From an uncultured Anaerolineae bacterium (GTDB lineage Bacteria; Chloroflexota; Anaerolineae; Aggregatilineales; Phototrophicaceae): a DNA stretch of 64,000 nucleotides. Positions within the stretch are counted from its first letter, which is position 1, and each line of letters starts with the position of its first letter. Positions 1 through 9,219 of the stretch are shown one piece after another. A program made the position numbers and the translations under genes. The DNA lies in contig CALKJO010000002.1 of the NCBI GenBank assembly GCA_937995825.1, positions 310,001-374,000 of the forward strand, written 5' to 3'. Under the pieces are notes generated by a model. That model worked only from the letters and a program-made list of their open reading frames with translations. It was not told the origin of the DNA and searched no databases.

Positions 1-706
1 TTGGCGCGCAACGGCGGCGCTGCTGTCGGAGACGACGACGGTGATCGTGCCGGATTTACCCGGCACTGGGCGCTCGCAGCCAGTGCGCCGCGCGCAGAAT
101 ATGTACGATCAGGTGAACGCGCTGCGCCAACTGCTCGACTATCTCAAGCTGGATCGGGTGCAGGTGGTCGGGCATTCGATGGGCAGCGCGATGGCGCTTT
201 TGCTGGCGGACGCGCAGCCCGGGCGGATCGAGCGGCTGGTGCTGACCTCGCTGAGCTTTTTCGTGACCGAGAGCCAGCAGCAGATTTACCGCGTTTTCAT
301 GGGCGCGTTCGCGCTGACGATGGTCTTTCGACCGAGCTGGCTGGAAAATATGCCGGCGATGTGGCGGATGATGGCGGCGCGCTATTTTCACCGCATCCCC
401 GATGATGAGGCGATCCTCAGGCAGGGCTGGAGCGATTACCTGCGGCTGGATTACGGCACGGCGATTGCCTGCGCCAAAAATGCCGCCGATTCGAGCATCC
501 CGAAGGCGGGCGCAACCATCCGCGTGCCGACGCTGCTGATCGCGTGCCGGCAGGATCAGGTGATGCCGGTGGAGAACGTCGCGTACACCGCGCAGACGAT
601 CCCCAACTGCGAAGTGGCGTGGATCGATCAGTGTGGGCATATGCCGATGATCGAACAGCCGGACATCTATCATGCGCATCTGCGCCGTTTTCTGGCGCTG
701 GAATAG
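1..706 (+). CDS. alpha/beta hydrolase (5' end outside or at window edge)
   Basis: ORF 41..706 in frame 2, open to the window start; G-H-S-M-G nucleophile elbow (VVGHSMGSAMALLLA), late Asp/His motifs (ACRQDQVMPVEN, CGHMPMIEQP). Confidence 0.8.
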   Translation, partial: WRATAALLSETTTVIVPDLPGTGRSQPVRRAQNMYDQVNALRQLLDYLKLDRVQVVGHSMGSAMALLLADAQPGRIERLVLTSLSFFVTESQQQIYRVFMGAFALTMVFRPSWLENMPAMWRMMAARYFHRIPDDEAILRQGWSDYLRLDYGTAIACAKNAADSSIPKAGATIRVPTLLIACRQDQVMPVENVAYTAQTIPNCEVAWIDQCGHMPMIEQPDIYHAHLRRFLALE

Positions 707-716
707 GGGGCGCGGC

Positions 717-1250
717 ATGAGCGGGGACATCGATCTGCACTACCTGAACGACATTTTGGTCAACCGGATGAAGGTCAAGCGTCAGCCGGTGGCGATCACC
801 ACCCCGCAGGGCGCGCGCCGTAACAAGGAACAAAGCTATTCGCTGCCGCGCGGCGCAATCACTGCGCTTGCTGCCGCGCCGCTCCACGATGTGCCGGACG
901 GCGTTCAGGTCGATCTGATGGTCTGCGTCTGCAACACGCAGCAGGCGACGCAGATCGCGGGGGCGGCACCGGTGCGCGAAGGGAAGTTCCCGCATGGCGA
1001 GAGCCGATTGTCAGCGTGTTCATCGATTTTTGCCGCGCCCTGGCACACCCAAAACGGCGTTCTCGCCACAGGTGACGGCGGCGGTCGCGCCTTCAATCAC
1101 GTCGCGGTCAGCGATCTGTTCGTGTCGATCCCGCGTCGCCATTTCGGTTACACCATCGAGCTGATCGGAAACCTCCGCATCAACCCTGAGAAGATGCGCG
1201 AAGCGATCATGCCGTCCCATGCGCCTAAATCCGACTCGGATTCAGACTGA
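717..1250 (+). CDS. conserved hypothetical, possibly DUF169-like
   Basis: ATG at 717 just after the hydrolase stop; PVAITTP start and late LFVSIPRRHFGYTIELI segment resemble DUF169 style proteins; weak. Confidence 0.5.
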   Translation: MSGDIDLHYLNDILVNRMKVKRQPVAITTPQGARRNKEQSYSLPRGAITALAAAPLHDVPDGVQVDLMVCVCNTQQATQIAGAAPVREGKFPHGESRLSACSSIFAAPWHTQNGVLATGDGGGRAFNHVAVSDLFVSIPRRHFGYTIELIGNLRINPEKMREAIMPSHAPKSDSDSD

Positions 1251-1268
1251 AACGATTGGAGTGATCCT

Positions 1269-1835
1269 ATGTTTTTGCAAGATGTCCCAATTACCGGTCT
1301 CCTGTTCTGCTACGGTCCGCTCATTCTGACCGTCCTCGGCTTTATCGTCTTCGCTGCGCTGACGGACGGCAATGCCCGCCGCACGTATCTGCGCCGCAAA
1401 ATCGGCCCGGAGGAAAAGAATCTCGGTAAACAGGTGGGGGTGCGCACGCGACCGCTGACAGTGGCGACGCCGGCAGGCTCCTATCTGACCGTCCAGCCGA
1501 CGCCGCCGGTTCAGGTCGTGCCGCCGGAACTCCCGATCAGCAGCGCGCCGCCCGCGCTGGCAATGGGCGAAGCAGCCGAGGCGAGCGCAGAAGCCGCGGA
1601 GACAGGCGCGGAAGCCCAAGTGTCCGCCGAGGCGAGCGCAGAAGCCGCGGAGACAGGCGCGGAAGCCCAAGTGTCCGCCGAGGCGAGCGTAGAAGCCGCG
1701 GAGACAGGCGCGGAAGCCCAAGTGTCCGCCGAGGCGAGCGCAGAAGCGCCGAAGCGCCGCCGCCGTCGCAGCGGCGAGTCGGCTGAAAGCGGTGAACAGG
1801 GCGAAGCGCCAACCTCAGGCGATGAGCCAAGCTAG
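1269..1835 (+). CDS. hypothetical single-TM protein with Ala/Glu-rich tandem repeats and Arg-rich tail
   Basis: N-terminal TM helix (GLLFCYGPLILTVLGFIVFAAL), 17-aa repeats AEASAEAAETGAEAQVS, KRRRRRS tail. Confidence 0.65.
   Translation: MFLQDVPITGLLFCYGPLILTVLGFIVFAALTDGNARRTYLRRKIGPEEKNLGKQVGVRTRPLTVATPAGSYLTVQPTPPVQVVPPELPISSAPPALAMGEAAEASAEAAETGAEAQVSAEASAEAAETGAEAQVSAEASVEAAETGAEAQVSAEASAEAPKRRRRRSGESAESGEQGEAPTSGDEPS
1578..1747 (+). repeat. 51-bp tandem repeat, three copies plus a partial fourth
   Basis: Unit gaggcgagcgcagaagccgcggagacaggcgcggaagcccaagtgtccgcc starts at 1578, 1629, 1680 and partial at 1731; third copy has one C->T change. Confidence 0.95.
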
Positions 1836-1881
1836 GGGCGGCGCGCCCTTGTATTGGGGTCATGAGTAAGGCGAAAGTGCG

Positions 1882-3339
1882 ATGAAGAAGTCGTCCAATT
1901 CTCCCCTGCTGAGGCTGCTGAAGCTGCTTCTGCTGCCTTTCACCAGCCTGTTCAGGGCGGTAGATGGGTGGTTCAAGCGCCGACCGAGCCTATATTGGTG
2001 GATGCGGGTGCTGCGGCTGGGGCTGATCCAGTTTGGGATCGGCTTATCGCTGGCGCCGATCTCCGGCACGCTCAACCGTGTCCTGATCACCGATCTGAAC
2101 ATCCCGGCGGTCGCTGTTGGCGTGCTGATCGCAATGCATTACTTTGTGTCGCCGGTGCGCGTCATGATCGGCTACCGGTCGGATAAAGCGCGCTCAATGG
2201 GGCAGTGGCGAACGCCGTATGTCGTGCTGGGCGTGATGCTGACGTTCGGCGGCTTAGCGTGCGCGCCGTTTGCGCTGATTTTGCTCAGCGGCGACGGCGT
2301 GCTGCCCTTCTGGCCCGCGTTGATCATCTGCATCGGTATTTTCGCCGCTTATGGCATGGGAATCAACATCGTCGAGACCGTCTACTTGGCGCTGGTGAGC
2401 GACATCACGCCGCCCAATCAGCGCGGGCGGGTGATCACAGTGCTGTGGCTGATGCTGATTCTCGGCACGGTCGTTAGCGCGGTGATCGTCAGCGCCATCC
2501 TGATCGATTACTCGCACCGGCTGTTGATCGGGGTGATGCAGGGATCGGCGGTCATTTTCGTCGTGCTGACGGTGATCGCGCTGTTCGGGCAGGAGCGCCT
2601 GCGCCCCGATGGCACGATCATCTCGGCGGTGCAGACGGTGCGCGTCCGGCTGACGCTGTGGGAGTCGCTCGCTGTGCTGAGCAAGCAGAAAACCCTGATC
2701 GCCCTGTTCGCGCTGATCTTCATGGCGACGATGGCGTTTGCGACTCACGATGTGCTGCTTGAGCCGTATGGCGGGCAGGTCTTGGGCATGAGCGTGTCCG
2801 CCACCATGAGCCTGACGGCGCTGTGGGGAGTGATGACGATCGTCGGCGTGGGCATGGCGGGCTATCTGCTCTGGCGGCGACCGCTGCCAGTGGTGTTGAT
2901 CGGGATGGGCTGCGGCGTCGGGCTGGTTGGCTTCGGCATGATCAGCGCCGCCAGCCCAGCGCCGATGATCGTCGTCTTTCAGATCGGCGTTGCCTTCGTC
3001 AGTCTGGGGCGCGGCTTGTTCCTGGTCGGGACGATTGTGCTGGTCATGTCGCTGACCGATGTCGGACATGCGGGCTTGCTGCTGGGCGTGTGGGGCATCG
3101 TCCAGGCGATGGCGCAGGGCATCGGCACGATTGGCGGCGGCTTGGCGCGCGATATTGCGCAGATGCTCAGCGGCAGTGTCGCCATCGGTTACAACGTCGT
3201 CTATCTCTCGTCGCTGGGGATGCTGCTGCTGGTCGTCCTGCTGCTGGCGTTCCGGTTCGGCAAGCAGTTCCAGACGCGCGAGATTCGAATGCCCTGGAGT
3301 GGGATGGAGGAAATCCCTGCCGATCAGCTTGTGTTTTAA
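1882..3339 (+). CDS. PucC/LhaA-family MFS transporter
   Basis: 12-TM-like protein with GTLNRVLITDLNIPAVAVGVLIAMHYFVSPVRVMIGYRSD, characteristic of the PucC (BCD) MFS family. Confidence 0.8.
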   Translation: MKKSSNSPLLRLLKLLLLPFTSLFRAVDGWFKRRPSLYWWMRVLRLGLIQFGIGLSLAPISGTLNRVLITDLNIPAVAVGVLIAMHYFVSPVRVMIGYRSDKARSMGQWRTPYVVLGVMLTFGGLACAPFALILLSGDGVLPFWPALIICIGIFAAYGMGINIVETVYLALVSDITPPNQRGRVITVLWLMLILGTVVSAVIVSAILIDYSHRLLIGVMQGSAVIFVVLTVIALFGQERLRPDGTIISAVQTVRVRLTLWESLAVLSKQKTLIALFALIFMATMAFATHDVLLEPYGGQVLGMSVSATMSLTALWGVMTIVGVGMAGYLLWRRPLPVVLIGMGCGVGLVGFGMISAASPAPMIVVFQIGVAFVSLGRGLFLVGTIVLVMSLTDVGHAGLLLGVWGIVQAMAQGIGTIGGGLARDIAQMLSGSVAIGYNVVYLSSLGMLLLVVLLLAFRFGKQFQTREIRMPWSGMEEIPADQLVF

Positions 3340-3372
3340 TTTCACATTTTGGTTCCATCGCACGGAGGCAGT

Positions 3373-3864
3373 ATGAAGCGATTTTCCATTTTGTTCCTGA
3401 GCCTGGCGATGCTGGCGCTGGTCGGCTGCGGCAGCCGCAGCTTCGGCACACTCAGTGTTCAGACCGAACCGGTGGAGACGACCACGATCACGCGGACGGT
3501 TCAGTTCGTGGAGTCCGGTCGGCTCGGACCGGCGTACAACATTTCGCTCACAGTTCCGACTGAGTGGGTCGGGCGCTTCCAGACGCGCAATCGTGGCAAC
3601 AGCTTGCTTTTTGAGTTCATCAATGATCGCGGTCGCCCTGCGCCCATTTTCTCGCTCGATGCGCTGTCGAATGCCCAATACTGGGAGCAGATCGGCAATC
3701 TGCCAGGCGATTATAACAGCATCATCAACACCGCTGACACTTACATCGTCTATCATCTGCCGCTGACGCCGTTCTATTCTGGCTTGTCGCCTGCGCAGTT
3801 TCAATCGTTAGCCGACTCGGTTCCGAGCGTCATTCAGAGCATCCGCGTGACGCGCGTGCGCTGA
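3373..3864 (+). CDS. putative lipoprotein
   Basis: MKRFSILFLSLAMLALVGC lipobox signal; ATG at 3373 preceded by a purine-rich RBS. Confidence 0.65.
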   Translation: MKRFSILFLSLAMLALVGCGSRSFGTLSVQTEPVETTTITRTVQFVESGRLGPAYNISLTVPTEWVGRFQTRNRGNSLLFEFINDRGRPAPIFSLDALSNAQYWEQIGNLPGDYNSIINTADTYIVYHLPLTPFYSGLSPAQFQSLADSVPSVIQSIRVTRVR

Positions 3865-3928
3865 TCTTTTCGACAGGCGCAAGGCAAGTTACAATGGGGA
3901 ATGTGGGTAAAGAAGGAGAGAACACCTG

Positions 3929-4069
3929 ATGATGTACACTGAGTTCTGGGATATCGTTCTCAATCCCATCTTTGTCATCATGTTCGGGCTGGTGATGCTG
4001 CCGTTCGTGCCGCTGCTGATCAGCGTGTATGTCACTTGGAAAGAAAACGGCGAGCAGATGGACGAGTGA
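3929..4069 (+). CDS. small single-TM protein (46 aa)
   Basis: Missed by ORF track: MMYTEFWDIVLNPIFVIMFGLVMLPFVPLLISVYVTWKENGEQMDE; upstream aaggagag RBS; followed by a terminator at 4096. Confidence 0.6.
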   Translation: MMYTEFWDIVLNPIFVIMFGLVMLPFVPLLISVYVTWKENGEQMDE

Positions 4070-4095
4070 CCCGTCCACAGCCACCGACTCAACCT

Positions 4096-4145
4096 AAAAA
4101 AACGGCGTCTTCAGGCTGCCCCAAGCCTGTTGACGCCGTTTTTTT
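4096..4145 (+). terminator. bidirectional rho-independent terminator
   Basis: aaaaaaACGGCGTCttCAGGCTgccccAGCCTGttGACGCCGTttttttt. Confidence 0.9.
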
Positions 4146-4176
4146 CATGCAATGGTGCTGTTTCGGGGCAAAATCC

Positions 4177-4281
4177 CTAGACGCGCCCGCCCGCGCCGAT
4201 AACAATCATCAGGACAATCCAGACGAAAACGACAATCGTGACGACAACCGGCACTGCCCATTCCGAAGTTTCAGGTTTCAT
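4177..4281 (-). CDS. small single-TM protein (34 aa)
   Basis: Missed by ORF track: MKPETSEWAVPVVVTIVVFVWIVLMIVIGAGGRV with GAGGAGGTC RBS upstream of ATG; convergent with 3929..4069 around the shared terminator. Confidence 0.6.
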   Translation of the reverse strand: MKPETSEWAVPVVVTIVVFVWIVLMIVIGAGGRV

Positions 4282-4396
4282 GCTTTGACCTCCTCATGGT
4301 CAATTCAATGCGCAACCGATAGAATATCAATATATATCGATTATAGAACTCTCAAACGAGACCTGTCCAGCACCAAACCGCCGCTGCGCGCTGTGT

Positions 4397-5554
4397 CTAT
4401 GGGGGCAGCAGTGCCAGCGCGGCGCCAAACTTATTCTGCACGCTCCGCGGCGCGACTGCTGCAAGCTGCCAGAAGAGCGACCAGAAACCTGGGAATTGAT
4501 GGCGGTAAAAATGCCGCGCCACCATCACACGGCGCATCAGCAGACGCCCCAGGTGATGATCGAGAAGGCGCGCGCGATACCCCTGAAATGTGAAATCGTC
4601 ACGAGCAAAGGCGTCGCGAATGGTTTCGACCACCACCGCGCCGTATTCCATCGCGTAGGAGATGCCCTCGGCGAACAGCGGATCGACGCCCGCCGCGTCG
4701 CCAGCCAGCAGGATATGCGGGCGCGCGAACTCAGCGTCGGCATTGAACCAGCGCACTGGATGCCCCTCCAGCACCGCCGCGTCGAGATCGACCTGGCGAT
4801 CCTGCAAGCCCTCGGTGAAAAACTGCTTGAGCATCCCATGCGCGCGCTTGGCGGCGGTGTGCGGAATGAGGCGGCTGTCGAGAATGCCGCGATTCATGTG
4901 CGGCGCGCCGTCGATCAGGCAGGGAAAATCCCACATGTAGCCCTGAATCCCATGCAGGACGCAGGTGAAATCGAAGATGGCGGTCTGCTCCGCCCAGGTC
5001 GGGTTTTCGGGGCTGACGGGCGTCATCGTGCGCAGCAGCCGCGCGACTCCGGGCGTGTTGAACATGCGCAGCTTGCGCCGGACAGTGCTGTTCGCGCCGT
5101 CTGCGCCGACCACGACGCGCGCCCGATACTGCCCGGCGGCAGTCGTCAGTTCGACGCCGCCCTCAATCATGCGCAGATCGACCAGCTGCTCATGCGTGTG
5201 CATGGCAATGCCTCGGTCGATCACCGCCTGCGCTAGCACGGCATCGAAGACGGCGCGTTCGTAGATGTGCATCGCGCCGCTGTGCCGGATTTTGAAGCTG
5301 CGCCGTCCAAGGCGAAAGAGCAGGTTGTTGACTCGGAAGGTCGGCACGTCGATCTCGACGCCGAGCCGGCGAAGCTGCGCCGCGCCGTGAAACGTGACGC
5401 CGCCGCCGCACAGCTTGGGGCGCGGATGCTGTTTGGATTCGAGGATCAGGGTCTGACCTGCCAGCTCAGGAGCCTGCTGCGCCAGAAAGAGCGCTGTCGC
5501 TAAGCCGGCGGGTCCGCCGCCGACGATGATGATCTGATGGGTCATCTCAGTCAT
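4397..5554 (-). CDS. geranylgeranyl reductase-family FAD-dependent oxidoreductase
   Basis: N-terminal IIIVGGGPAGLATALFLA, KLCGGGVTFHG motif, VVGADGANSTVRRKL, LAGDAAGVDPLFAEGISYAMEYG. Confidence 0.8.
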   Translation of the reverse strand: MTEMTHQIIIVGGGPAGLATALFLAQQAPELAGQTLILESKQHPRPKLCGGGVTFHGAAQLRRLGVEIDVPTFRVNNLLFRLGRRSFKIRHSGAMHIYERAVFDAVLAQAVIDRGIAMHTHEQLVDLRMIEGGVELTTAAGQYRARVVVGADGANSTVRRKLRMFNTPGVARLLRTMTPVSPENPTWAEQTAIFDFTCVLHGIQGYMWDFPCLIDGAPHMNRGILDSRLIPHTAAKRAHGMLKQFFTEGLQDRQVDLDAAVLEGHPVRWFNADAEFARPHILLAGDAAGVDPLFAEGISYAMEYGAVVVETIRDAFARDDFTFQGYRARLLDHHLGRLLMRRVMVARHFYRHQFPGFWSLFWQLAAVAPRSVQNKFGAALALLPP

Positions 5555-6369
5555 GCTGCCCGCCAATCTCCGCGCCAGACTCTCATCAGGAAACGCCGCA
5601 TGACTGGCTGCGGGGTCTCCAAGTCGTCCCAGCGTGCCGCTGCGTAGTCGCGCAGATGCGCCAGCACGGTCTCAAACAGATCGGGTGGGAGAACCCAGCT
5701 TTCATTGTCGCGCCGCTCGGCAATCGCGCTCAGCCGCTCGGCGGGGCTGGCATAGGTGAGCCACTCGGCAACCCGCAGCTCTTGAACATCGTCACCGCCC
5801 AGATCGCGCAGCAGGGTGTCGCGGGCAGCAGTCGCTGCCGGCGGCATGAAATTTGGGGTGAGCGCAGCGACTTTAGCGCGCAGCTCATCGCGCAGCGCGC
5901 CTGTGACCGATTCGGGGTCGATCCAGTCACTGCCTTCCATGAATGCTGCGCCAGTACGCATGACTCGCGCCGCTTCCGTCAGGACTTTGCGCCAGTCCTT
6001 CGCCAGATGCAGCACGTGGATCGCCATCGCGCCATCGACGCTGTTATCGCGCAGCGGGATCGCGTGCATATCGGCGCGCAGGATGCGCAGCCGAGCGCGC
6101 CGATCATCGTCCGCAAGCTGCGCTTTCACTTCTGCCAGCATCTCCGCCGACAGGTCGAAGCCGATCACGCGGCAGCCAGCCGCCACCACCGGCAGCGCGA
6201 TCCGACCCGTGCCGATGCCGATCTCCAGCACGCGCCGATCTGCCCCTACCTGCGCAAACACGGCTTCTCCGATGGCTTTTGAGACTTCGGGCGGATGCGC
6301 ACGCTGCGCCGCATACCGGCTGGAGACGCGCGCGTCAAATGAAAAATCGGGCTTGATCGATATGTTCAA
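5551..6369 (-). CDS. class I SAM-dependent methyltransferase
   Basis: VLEIGIGTGRIALPVVAAGCRVIGFDLSAEML and LRADMHAIPLRDNSVDGAMAIHVLH; overlaps start of downstream oxidoreductase gene. Confidence 0.85.
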   Translation of the reverse strand: MNISIKPDFSFDARVSSRYAAQRAHPPEVSKAIGEAVFAQVGADRRVLEIGIGTGRIALPVVAAGCRVIGFDLSAEMLAEVKAQLADDDRRARLRILRADMHAIPLRDNSVDGAMAIHVLHLAKDWRKVLTEAARVMRTGAAFMEGSDWIDPESVTGALRDELRAKVAALTPNFMPPAATAARDTLLRDLGGDDVQELRVAEWLTYASPAERLSAIAERRDNESWVLPPDLFETVLAHLRDYAAARWDDLETPQPVMRRFLMRVWRGDWRAA

Positions 6370-6530
6370 ATCACTGCGCCCTCACTATTTTTCCCCTAGA
6401 GAGTAACATTCCCGCCGTGACCTGTCAACTTTCCCCGTCCCCATTCCTTGCCGTGCCAAGTCCTTTGCTATCGTCGCCAGGGTGGTTACAATGGAGGCGT
6501 CTTTTGGGCGGCGCAGACGGAGAAAACCGT

Positions 6531-7400
6531 ATGCTTCAGCGCATATCCACCATCACCGACAACCTCGAACATTTCTGGGAAAACCGAGTCATGAAGCGGT
6601 CTGCTGGGTCGATCCTAGTGGTGGTCTACCTCACGCTGATCGGCATCATCGAGCTGAACCGTCAGCGGCTTTTCCCGGAACCCCTGGCACCTTCTCTTCC
6701 AACCAATCACTTTTTCGCCGTCGAGATCACCTTCACCATCCTGCTGCTGACGGAAGTCATCAGCTTGGTCTTTGCGCTCACGCGCTCTTTCTCGCGCTCG
6801 ATTGGCGTGCAGCTTGAGATTTTATCGCTGATTCTGCTGCGCGACACGTTCAAGTATTTCACGACCTTCAGCGAGCCGCTCGAATGGGAGCAGGTCTCCG
6901 AGAGCATCGTGCCGATGCTGATCGATGCCATTGGCGCGCTGGCGATCTTTGTAATCGTGAGCTTCTACTACCGCATTCAAAAAAGCCGCCCGATCACCGC
7001 CGATGATTTGGAACAGAAAGAATTCATCGCCTACAAGAAGCTGCTCGCGCTCGGCATGATCGTCGTTTTCATCCTGATCGGCATCGTCGATCTGGTGCGG
7101 TTGATCCAGGGGCTTCGGCTCTATCCTTTTTTCGAGACCTTCTACACCGTGCTGATCTTCATCGACGTGCTGATGGTGCTGCTGTCACTGCGTTACAGCG
7201 TCAAGTTCACGGTCACCTTCCGCAATTTCAGTTTCGCTGTTGTTACCGTGTTCATCCGGCTGGCGCTGATCGCGCCGACGCTGATCGCCGTCCTGCTGGG
7301 CATCGGGACGGGCATTTTTGCGCTCGCCGTGAGTTATGCCTACAACTACAATCTGCGCCTGTATGCGGCGGAGCCGGCGGAACCGCGCCAGGCGAATTAG
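6531..7400 (+). CDS. polytopic membrane protein of unknown function
   Basis: Several TM helices; probable ATG at 6531; TACAAT -10-like element near 6487. Confidence 0.65.
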   Translation: MLQRISTITDNLEHFWENRVMKRSAGSILVVVYLTLIGIIELNRQRLFPEPLAPSLPTNHFFAVEITFTILLLTEVISLVFALTRSFSRSIGVQLEILSLILLRDTFKYFTTFSEPLEWEQVSESIVPMLIDAIGALAIFVIVSFYYRIQKSRPITADDLEQKEFIAYKKLLALGMIVVFILIGIVDLVRLIQGLRLYPFFETFYTVLIFIDVLMVLLSLRYSVKFTVTFRNFSFAVVTVFIRLALIAPTLIAVLLGIGTGIFALAVSYAYNYNLRLYAAEPAEPRQAN

Positions 7401-7413
7401 ATCGCCTGGCGCA
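7386..7413. terminator. 11-bp perfect inverted repeat between convergent genes
   Basis: GCGCCAGGCGA-attaga-TCGCCTGGCGC; no long T-run. Confidence 0.5.
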
Positions 7414-7438
7414 TGACGCGAATGACGTCGTTCGTTCC

Positions 7439-9046
7439 CTAGCGCGCCAGCATCTCGATGCTGAAAATCTGGGGCGAATTGTCCAGATTGAGCTGCATCG
7501 ACTGGACGCGCGGCGTGTGCACAAAATAGAACTGCACCCATGACAGGAACAGCACAGCGGCTTCGTCGTGCATCAGCCGCGAATTCTCGCGGATGAGCGC
7601 GTTGCGCGTCTCCCGATCGGGCGCGAGCTTGATCTGCTGGTTGAGTTCAAGGAAGCGCTCATTGTCGAACTCAATCGGCGCATTCGGCGGCAGCGTGGTG
7701 CTGTCGAGCGCGACCATCGCCTGCGTCCAATCGCCGAGCGTCGAGAACTGCGCCGGCGCGAGGATCATGTCGAAGTTCGTGCCGGTGAGCATCTGCATGA
7801 TGATCGTGCCGGTGTCCGCCGTTTCGACGCGCGTCCGAATGCCGACGCCTTCGAGATAAGCGGCGACCGCCTCGGCATCGGTGCGGACGGTGTTGGGCGC
7901 GCCCAGCGACAGCTCCAGATTCGGGTAGCCGGCTTCGCGCAGCAGCCGCATCGCCTCTTCAGGATCATACGGGAAGGCTTCGAGTTCCTCGTTGTAGCCG
8001 TCCATGCCCGGCTGCATCAGCTGACCAGTGGTCGGGACGCCGAAGCCGGCGCGGATGAACTCGTTGTACTCCTCTTTGTCGACCGCCAGATTGATCGCGC
8101 GGCGGACGCGCACATCGCGCAGCGCCTCATTGTTCTGCGGGAAGAAGCGCGCGATCTCGGTCGAGAGCGCTGGCTTGGTGGTGACAGTGAACGCGCCGCT
8201 GTCGATCAGTGCGCGCGCCACATCCGGCGGCACGCTCTGAGCGATGTCGATGTCGCCCGCCTGCAGCGCCGTGCGCAGATCGCCGACGACGGTGTAGGTC
8301 GCGGTCTGGATCGGATAGCTGCCGCGCCAGTTGCCTTCCCACCTCTCCAGCTCGATGCGCTCGCCTGGCGACCAGCCAGCGACGCGGAAATAGCCGGTTC
8401 CGACAGCGCCGTTGACCAGATCGCCGTTGGACTCGTTCATATACTGCTCAGAGATGATGAACAAGCGCGAGAGACGCTTCTCCAGCGTCGGATCGGGGCG
8501 GGTCGTGCGGATCAGCAGGTGCGTGTCGTCGATGATCTCAACGCTCTCATTGGTGAACAGCGGCGGCGCAACCATTTGACCCGTCGGGCTAAAAAGCGGC
8601 AGCAGGTTCAAATCCGTCAGCGGAATCTGATACGCGCCGAAATTCTGCATCCCCACCGTCAGCAGGTGGTTCATGGTGTAGGCGACAGACGCCGAGGTGA
8701 AGCGTTCGCCATTGGAGAAGAAGACATCATCGCGCAGCCGCATCTCCAATAGATTCGGCTCCACGCGATTCCACTCTACCGCTAAGCCGGGCAGCAGATT
8801 GCCTTCGGCGTCGGTCTCGATCAAGGTGTCGTAGATTTGGCGCGCCTGGAAATAGGCTTGGAAGAACGGACTCAGATTGGGCTGAATGCTGGTGTTGCCG
8901 ATGGTGACATGCGACGCCAGCGCTGTCTGCGCGGCGGCGCGCTGCGGCTGCCGCAGCCCGGCATACCCCATCAATCCCAATCCGGCGGCTGCCGCGCTCA
9001 TCTTGAAGAAATCGCGGCGGCTGAGCTGTGTGGTGGTAGGTGACAT
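7439..9046 (-). CDS. peptide/nickel-type ABC transporter substrate-binding protein (SBP family 5), Tat signal
   Basis: LSRRDFFKMSAAAAGLGLMG twin-Arg signal; FAM5 SBP features (LRDDVFFSNGERFTSASVAYTM, RRAINLAVDKEEYNE). Confidence 0.9.
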   Translation of the reverse strand: MSPTTTQLSRRDFFKMSAAAAGLGLMGYAGLRQPQRAAAQTALASHVTIGNTSIQPNLSPFFQAYFQARQIYDTLIETDAEGNLLPGLAVEWNRVEPNLLEMRLRDDVFFSNGERFTSASVAYTMNHLLTVGMQNFGAYQIPLTDLNLLPLFSPTGQMVAPPLFTNESVEIIDDTHLLIRTTRPDPTLEKRLSRLFIISEQYMNESNGDLVNGAVGTGYFRVAGWSPGERIELERWEGNWRGSYPIQTATYTVVGDLRTALQAGDIDIAQSVPPDVARALIDSGAFTVTTKPALSTEIARFFPQNNEALRDVRVRRAINLAVDKEEYNEFIRAGFGVPTTGQLMQPGMDGYNEELEAFPYDPEEAMRLLREAGYPNLELSLGAPNTVRTDAEAVAAYLEGVGIRTRVETADTGTIIMQMLTGTNFDMILAPAQFSTLGDWTQAMVALDSTTLPPNAPIEFDNERFLELNQQIKLAPDRETRNALIRENSRLMHDEAAVLFLSWVQFYFVHTPRVQSMQLNLDNSPQIFSIEMLAR

Positions 9047-9219
9047 GAGCTTTGATCTTTCCTGAATCTGAAAACACGAACGAAGATGCGCTGCAAGAAA
9101 CCGATTGTCAATGGAATGATGATCTCGTCACGAATGATCGGCGAATCCTCCTCCTTTGTAGGCTAAGCCGTCTTCATCAAGTTGTCGCCGGTTGGATGCG
9201 AATAAGCATTCGTATGCCG

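Noticed and set aside
1-405. 134-aa frame-1 ORF at window start
   Set aside because: Out of frame with the clear alpha/beta hydrolase; Arg/Ala/Gly-rich shadow frame.
1578-1747. CRISPR-like repeat array
   Set aside because: Repeats are contiguous with no spacers and are in-frame coding tandem repeats.
2254-3804. 516-aa minus-strand ORF antisense to the PucC-like gene
   Set aside because: GC-rich antisense shadow ORF; low-complexity His/Arg/Gln-rich translation, while the + strand carries a clear MFS protein.
3929-4281. Light-harvesting alpha/beta polypeptides next to the PucC-like gene
   Set aside because: Both micro-proteins are single-TM but contain no His for bacteriochlorophyll ligation.
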